Origin: Gemmatimonadales bacterium
Lineage (GTDB): Bacteria; Gemmatimonadota; Gemmatimonadetes; Palauibacterales; Palauibacteraceae
Assembly (NCBI GenBank): GCA_030636765.1
Contig: DAOVWI010000026.1
Coordinates: 1 to 18,680 of the forward strand
Length of the DNA stretch: 18,680 bases
Direction of reading: 5' to 3'
Shown here piece after piece: positions 14,693 to 18,680 of the stretch. The number at the start of each line of letters is the position of its first letter. Position 1 is the first letter of the stretch. The notes below the pieces were generated by a model. It had not been told where the DNA came from, searched no databases, and saw only the letters and a list, made by a program, of their open reading frames with translations. The position numbers and the translations under genes are program-made.

Positions 14693-16437
14693 CTTCCCCC
14701 CGCAAGCGTCGAGTCCCGGATCGCCCGGAATTCCGATCCCTCCCGCCAGTTCGGGAACTCCGTCCCGTTCGCCAGCCGGTCGCCTACGAGAAAGAAAAGC
14801 TGGAGGTCTTCGACCGCACCCCGCAGGTCCCAATCTTCGCTGTACTCGTCCGCGGGCTTGTGGTAGCGCTCTGCCGTATACGCCGCCTTCCGCTCCTTCA
14901 TCCACTCGGGCCCGTGCTCCCGGCTGACCGTTCCCTCGTCGGTGTAGAGACCCGGCACCCCTCGCTTCGCGAAGCTGAACTGGTCGGAGCGGTAGTAGTA
15001 GCCCTTTTCCGATTCGGCGTCCGGCGTGAGGCTCCGGCCCTGTGTGGCCGCTGCGGCGTCCAGGTAGTCGTCGAGCTCCGACATCCCCATCCCCACCACG
15101 ATGATGTCCTCGGTCGGCCCGTAGTTGTTGAGGCCGTCCATGTTGATGAGAGCGACCGTCTTCTCCAGCCCGAACACAGGATTGGCCGCATAGTGCTCCG
15201 ACCCCAGGAGGCCCTGTTCCTCGGCGGTCACAGCCAGAAAGAGGATGGATCTGCTCGGAGGCCGTTCCTGAGACGCGAAGGCCCTGGCCAGCTCGAGAAG
15301 ACCGGCCGTGCCGGTCGCGTTGTCGTGCGCCCCGTTGAAGATCTGGTCACCCTCGAGCGACGGGTCGCGCCCGAGGTGGTCCCAGTGCGCGGAGTAGATT
15401 ACGTACTCGTCGGCCCGATCGGATCCCGGCAAGGTTGCCAGCACGTTGCGCGAATCCGAGCGGGCAAACGAATTGCGGATCGAAAGAGAGGCCTGGAGAC
15501 CCATCGGAAGCGCCTCGAACTCGCCGCTCGAAGCCAACGCCTTCAGCGAATCGTAGTCGAGGCCGGCCCGAGCGAAGACGTTGCGTGCCGTCTCGACGGT
15601 AAGCCAGCCCTCGATCCGGACGCGGGACATGTTGTCGTCCGGACGGACCAGGTCGAACTGGGGTCCCGACCAGCTCCCGCTGACGACCTCCCACGGATAG
15701 CCGGCCGGCGCGGTCTCGTGCACCACGAAGGCGGCGGCCGCCCCCTGACGGGCGGCTTCCTCGAACTTGTAGGTCCAGCGGCCGTAGTAGGTCATCGTCC
15801 GGCCGCTGAACAAGTTGGGGTCCTCGGTGGCATACCCCGGGTCGTTGACCAGCATGACGACCGTCTTCCCCTCGACGTCGACGCCCTCGTAGTCGTTCCA
15901 GCCGTATTCCGGCGCGACGACGCCATAACCCACAAACACGAGCTCGGATTCTGCCACCTCCTCCGACTCGCTGACCCGTTTCGTCCATGCCATGAAGTCT
16001 TGCTCGTAGGTGTAATTGCCGACGCCCGTCCCTCCGGAAACGACGCCCGGCTCTCCGGAAACGACGAGCGGGCTCACCTCTTCAGCCGTGATCGCGATCA
16101 TCGGGACGTTCTGAAACCAGCTGTCGCCGTTGCCGGGTTGGAGGCCGATCGCCGCGAACTCCTCACGCAGGTACGCGATCGTCTTCTCCTCGCCGGGCGT
16201 GGCCGGTCCGCGGCCCTCGAACTCGTCCGACGCCAGGATGCGGATGTCCGCGGCCAACCCGTCAGCCGAGATCGTGGCCAGGGCTGCGGCTGCCTCCGGG
16301 CTGACATCGATCTCGATGCGGCCCGGCGCGACGGAATCCACCGCGCTGCTGTCGTCGGTCTTCGCGCACGCCGCTCCCAGAGCCGCGCCAAGCGCCACTG
16401 CGGTGGTCATTCGTAGGTGAGCCCTTGCACTCGTCAT
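14689..16437 (-). CDS. M28 family zinc aminopeptidase lipoprotein with PA domain
   Basis: This 582-residue protein starts at ATG 16437 (MTSARAHLRMTT). AGGA lies 9 nt upstream, so the site is weak. The frame is open to 16593, but that extension would overlap the divergent promoter region. Residues 10-24 form a lipoprotein signal with Cys24 in LGAAC. A protease-associated (PA) insertion covers about 160-255 (ELVFVGYGVVAPEYGWNDYE). The M28 metal ligands are all visible: H351 and D353 in AHWDH, D372 in HDN, E406/E407 in AEEQG, D434 in NMDG and H526 in YHKPAD. These enzymes remove N-terminal residues from peptides using two zinc ions. Here it is probably envelope-anchored, serving peptide scavenging. 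It converges on propeller 3, overlapping by 4 nt, and diverges from the second TPR gene. Confidence 0.92.
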   Translation of the reverse strand: MTSARAHLRMTTAVALGAALGAACAKTDDSSAVDSVAPGRIEIDVSPEAAAALATISADGLAADIRILASDEFEGRGPATPGEEKTIAYLREEFAAIGLQPGNGDSWFQNVPMIAITAEEVSPLVVSGEPGVVSGGTGVGNYTYEQDFMAWTKRVSESEEVAESELVFVGYGVVAPEYGWNDYEGVDVEGKTVVMLVNDPGYATEDPNLFSGRTMTYYGRWTYKFEEAARQGAAAAFVVHETAPAGYPWEVVSGSWSGPQFDLVRPDDNMSRVRIEGWLTVETARNVFARAGLDYDSLKALASSGEFEALPMGLQASLSIRNSFARSDSRNVLATLPGSDRADEYVIYSAHWDHLGRDPSLEGDQIFNGAHDNATGTAGLLELARAFASQERPPSRSILFLAVTAEEQGLLGSEHYAANPVFGLEKTVALINMDGLNNYGPTEDIIVVGMGMSELDDYLDAAAATQGRSLTPDAESEKGYYYRSDQFSFAKRGVPGLYTDEGTVSREHGPEWMKERKAAYTAERYHKPADEYSEDWDLRGAVEDLQLFFLVGDRLANGTEFPNWREGSEFRAIRDSTLAGGS

Positions 16438-16473
16438 CGATTTCGATCCTGTTGATGTTGCGTCGCACGCACC

Positions 16474-16512
16474 GTTCGGGCTCCATCTGGTGCTCCGTCG
16501 CACGGCCCGAAC
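16474..16512. promoter_or_regulatory. inverted repeat in divergent peptidase/TPR intergenic region
   Basis: Arms GTTCGGGC (16474-16481) and GCCCGAAC (16505-16512) are perfect 8-base complements separated by 23 nt, in the 140-bp region between the divergent genes. A TATCTT hexamer at 16522-16527 could be the -10 for the TPR gene, about 50 nt before its ATG, but no -35 is clear. It may be a shared operator or a chance GC-rich match. Confidence 0.3.
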
Positions 16513-16577
16513 CGAACACCCTATCTTACCCGCAAATGTCGGTTCGCACGAGAACGGAGTATCGCCCGGGAGGAAGG

Positions 16578-18161
16578 ATGCGGGATTCGGCACGGAAATA
16601 TCTCTCGGCGGGCATCCTGGCCGCCGCAGGCATGCTCTTCAGCGCGGAAACCATGGCCGGTCAGGACGCGCCGCCCTCCGGAGGCCGGAATAACTTGGGC
16701 GACGTCGTCTTCGCGGTCTCCTGCAGCGCGGAGGCGAGGGCGCACTTCGACCGCGGGATCGCGCTGCTCTACTCCTTCGGGTACACGCCTGCGCGGAGCG
16801 CCTTCGAGAAGGCCGTGCTCTCGGATCCGGGTTGCGCGATGGCGTTTTGGGGCATCGCGATGACCCACCTGCACCAGCTCTGGCTCCCGCCGACCGGGCA
16901 GGCCCTCGAGGCAGGAGGGGCGGCTGCCGAGCGGGCGGCGGAGCTGGGCGCCCCGACGGCTCGCGAGCGGGACTACATCGCCGCGATCGGCGCCTTCTAC
17001 GCGGAGCACGAGAGCGTGGACCACGACACCCGCATGGGTCGCTACAGCGAGGCCATGGAGGGAGTCAGGGAGCGGAACCCGGGCGATCCCGAAGCGCGGA
17101 TCTTCTACGCCCTCTCACTGATCGCGATCGCTCCGGCGGACGACACCACGTTCGCCCTGCAGCAAGAGGCCGCCGCCCTCCTCGAGCCGCTCGTGGCGGA
17201 GATGCCGAACCACCCCGGGGTCACGCACTATATCATCCACGCGAACGACTCTCCGAAGCTGGCGGCGCACGGGCTGGAGGCGGCGCGTCGCTACGCGGCG
17301 ATCGCGCCGGCCTCCCCGCACGCCCGGCACATGCCCTCGCACATCTTCACCCGGCTCGGGATGTGGGACGAGACGATAGCCGCCAACCTGAGCGTGATGG
17401 AGCTGGCGAGGGGCGCTCACGCGGCGGAGTACCTGGTAAACGCCTACCTCCAACAGGGGCGCGATGAGGCTGCCTGGCTCCTCGTCGAGGAAGCCGAGGG
17501 CTGGTCGGACCGCTACGAGCTTGCCCTGATCCCGGCGAGGTACGCGCTCGAGCGCGGGGAGTGGGAGGAAGCGACCCGGCTCGAGGTCATACGCATCTCG
17601 TACGATCGCCCCGCCGAGGGCGTGATCCGCTTCGCTCGGGCGCTTGGTGCGGCGAGAAGCCGGAATCCGGTGCTCGCGCGAGAGGAGTTGGCCGCCCTGG
17701 CGAAGATTCGAGACGCTTATGCCCGAAAGGGGCTTGCCGTGGCCGAGTGGGCTGCGGCGGAGGTCGAGATCCTGCGCCTGGCGGCGTCCGCCTGGGCCGC
17801 GCTGGCCGAGGGCCATGAGGGGGAGGCCCTCCGTGTGGCCGCGGCGGCCAGTGCGCTGGAGGAGCGGACGGAGGACCTCTCGAACACGGCGGGCCGGATC
17901 CTGCCCGCCCGTGAGCTGGAAGGTGAGCTGCTGCTCGAGGTCGGGAGGCCGGCCGACGCGCTTTCCGCGTTCCAGTCAGCGCTCGATCGCAATCCCAACC
18001 GGGCCCGCAGCCTGTACGGGGCGGCGCGGGCGGCCGACCTGTCCGGAGATGCGGCCGCGGCCCGGCGGTTCTACGCGCAGCTAGCCGCGCTCATGGAGAA
18101 GGCCGACACCGAGCGGCCGGAGCTGTTGGCGGCGCGGGCCTACCTGGCGCGGGGCGAGTAG
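16578..18161 (+). CDS. secreted histidine-rich TPR protein (copy 2)
   Basis: This 527-residue protein starts at ATG 16578, preceded by GGGAGG 4 nt upstream. The frame is open to 16425, but that would overlap the start of the divergent peptidase. The signal peptide covers about residues 1-28 (KYLSAGILAAAGMLFSAE, then TMAG). It is paralogous to the TPR gene at 5875: both share 'RGIALLYSFGY..A..AFekA..sDP..AMAFWG.AMT' and the block NHPGVTHYIIHAND with HARHMPSHIFTRLGMWDE. H212, H217, H221, H248, H251 and H255 match copy 1 with a constant offset of seven. The C-terminal third has alanine-rich helical repeats ending in a TPR-like LEVGRPADALSAFQSALDRN. It is likely periplasmic, and its function is unknown. 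Confidence 0.9.
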   Translation: MRDSARKYLSAGILAAAGMLFSAETMAGQDAPPSGGRNNLGDVVFAVSCSAEARAHFDRGIALLYSFGYTPARSAFEKAVLSDPGCAMAFWGIAMTHLHQLWLPPTGQALEAGGAAAERAAELGAPTARERDYIAAIGAFYAEHESVDHDTRMGRYSEAMEGVRERNPGDPEARIFYALSLIAIAPADDTTFALQQEAAALLEPLVAEMPNHPGVTHYIIHANDSPKLAAHGLEAARRYAAIAPASPHARHMPSHIFTRLGMWDETIAANLSVMELARGAHAAEYLVNAYLQQGRDEAAWLLVEEAEGWSDRYELALIPARYALERGEWEEATRLEVIRISYDRPAEGVIRFARALGAARSRNPVLAREELAALAKIRDAYARKGLAVAEWAAAEVEILRLAASAWAALAEGHEGEALRVAAAASALEERTEDLSNTAGRILPARELEGELLLEVGRPADALSAFQSALDRNPNRARSLYGAARAADLSGDAAAARRFYAQLAALMEKADTERPELLAARAYLARGE

Positions 18162-18394
18162 CGGGCTTTCTCCTCCTTCACCGAGGGTCGGGAAGGAGCT
18201 CCAACCGATGGCGGCGGCGTGCTCGGCCGTCGATTGCCAGACTTCGGCACCTTAGCGGTGCATATCACATAACAACGGGTTCTTACGAGATCGGCGAAAC
18301 CAGCGGCGCTCCTTCGTCGTTCACCCTTCTACAACCCTGTGAGGGGAAACTGTGTCATACTTCGGTAAGGGACAGGGGACGACGGGAGGGGGGG

Positions 18395-18680
18395 ATGACG
18401 ATGATGAGGAGCGCACGGACCGCCAACGACACCTTCAAGCAGTCCTACCGAACCACATTGGCTGTTGGGCTCATCGGGGCCGTCGCGGTCCACTTCGCCC
18501 TGTTCTCGCTCTTCCCCAGGCTGCATGCCAACCCGTTGGCGGCGGCGCAGGGAGAGCTGGAGGCGATCGAGCTACCGCCCGACGTGCAGATCCCGCCGCC
18601 CCCGGAACAGATGGCGAGGCCAGCCACGCCGAGGGTCGCGGCGGCGGAGATCGACGAGGACGTGACGATCGCGCCGACCA
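18395..18680 (+). CDS. TonB family energy transducer (3' end cut by window edge)
   Basis: Ninety-five residues are visible from ATG 18395, with GGGAGG 5 nt upstream. A later ATG at 18401 is in frame but worse spaced. A short cytoplasmic N-terminus (MTMMRSARTANDTFKQSYRT) leads into one membrane span (about 22-40, LAVGLIGAVAVHFALFSLF). A periplasmic stretch with ELPPDVQIPPPPEQMARPAT and EIDEDVTIAPT follows. That 'IPPPPEQ.aRPa.P...e..i.eDvTIAPT' pattern is characteristic of TonB proteins in Gemmatimonadota-like bacteria. TonB transmits energy from the inner membrane to outer membrane receptors. The receptor-binding C-terminal domain lies beyond the window. The 233-bp gap before it (18162-18394) shows no clear gene or promoter. 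Confidence 0.82.
   Translation, partial: MTMMRSARTANDTFKQSYRTTLAVGLIGAVAVHFALFSLFPRLHANPLAAAQGELEAIELPPDVQIPPPPEQMARPATPRVAAAEIDEDVTIAPT

Noticed and set aside
14860..16416. Long plus-strand open frame (518 codons) opposite the M28 peptidase
   Set aside because: The minus strand has every M28 metal ligand and a signal sequence. The plus-strand frame has neither domain nor ribosome binding site.
18173..18198. CTCCTT/AAGGAG stem after the second TPR gene as a terminator
   Set aside because: It has a six-base stem, a 14-nt loop and no following T-run, too weak to call.

Overview
This is a GC-rich bacterial window of about 18.7 kb with densely packed genes and no visible RNA genes, CRISPR arrays or insertion sequences. 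Most products carry signal peptides or lipoprotein signals. The TonB-type N-terminus at the right edge points to a Gram-negative diderm. Secreted TPR proteins, a PA-domain M28 peptidase lipoprotein, a DUF3604 protein and the style of the small lipoproteins suggest Gemmatimonadota or a near relative. That placement is an inference from protein style, not a marker gene.

Left part (1-4941): a 3'-truncated DUF3604 gene (-), a membrane fatty acid desaturase (+), a convergent FprA-type NADPH:ferredoxin reductase (-) that could feed electrons to the desaturase through ferredoxin, and a divergent multi-pass membrane protein resembling GT-C glycosyltransferases (+).

Middle part (4962-8001): a predicted lipoprotein (-) with its own likely promoter, a secreted histidine-rich TPR protein (+), an 80-residue lipoprotein 16 bp downstream of it, and a 65-residue small ORF.

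Core part (8276-14692): an apparent operon of a secreted protein of unknown family, a three-domain multicopper oxidase with all copper motifs and a Met/Pro-rich N-terminal segment, and three tandem paralogous secreted beta-propeller-like (LVIVD-type) proteins. Three junctions are stop/start overlaps (TTGA, TAATG, ATGA) and the fourth is a 27-bp gap with a good ribosome binding site. The propeller paralogues share invariant histidines and a C-x4-C pair, and copies 1 and 3 are nearly identical at the DNA level near their 3' ends. This oxidase-plus-propeller-triplet unit is the best candidate here for an undescribed system, possibly a cell-envelope copper or oxidation module. That role is inferred.

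Right part (14689-18680): a convergent M28/PA peptidase lipoprotein sharing a CTAG with propeller 3, a second secreted TPR protein paralogous to the first with six histidines at identical spacing, and the 5' part of a TonB-family gene running off the edge.

A theme across the window is short, mostly in-frame tandem duplication (15-, 18-, 21-, 24- and 37-nt periods) in several genes. Another is very tight convergent gene pairs without obvious terminators.
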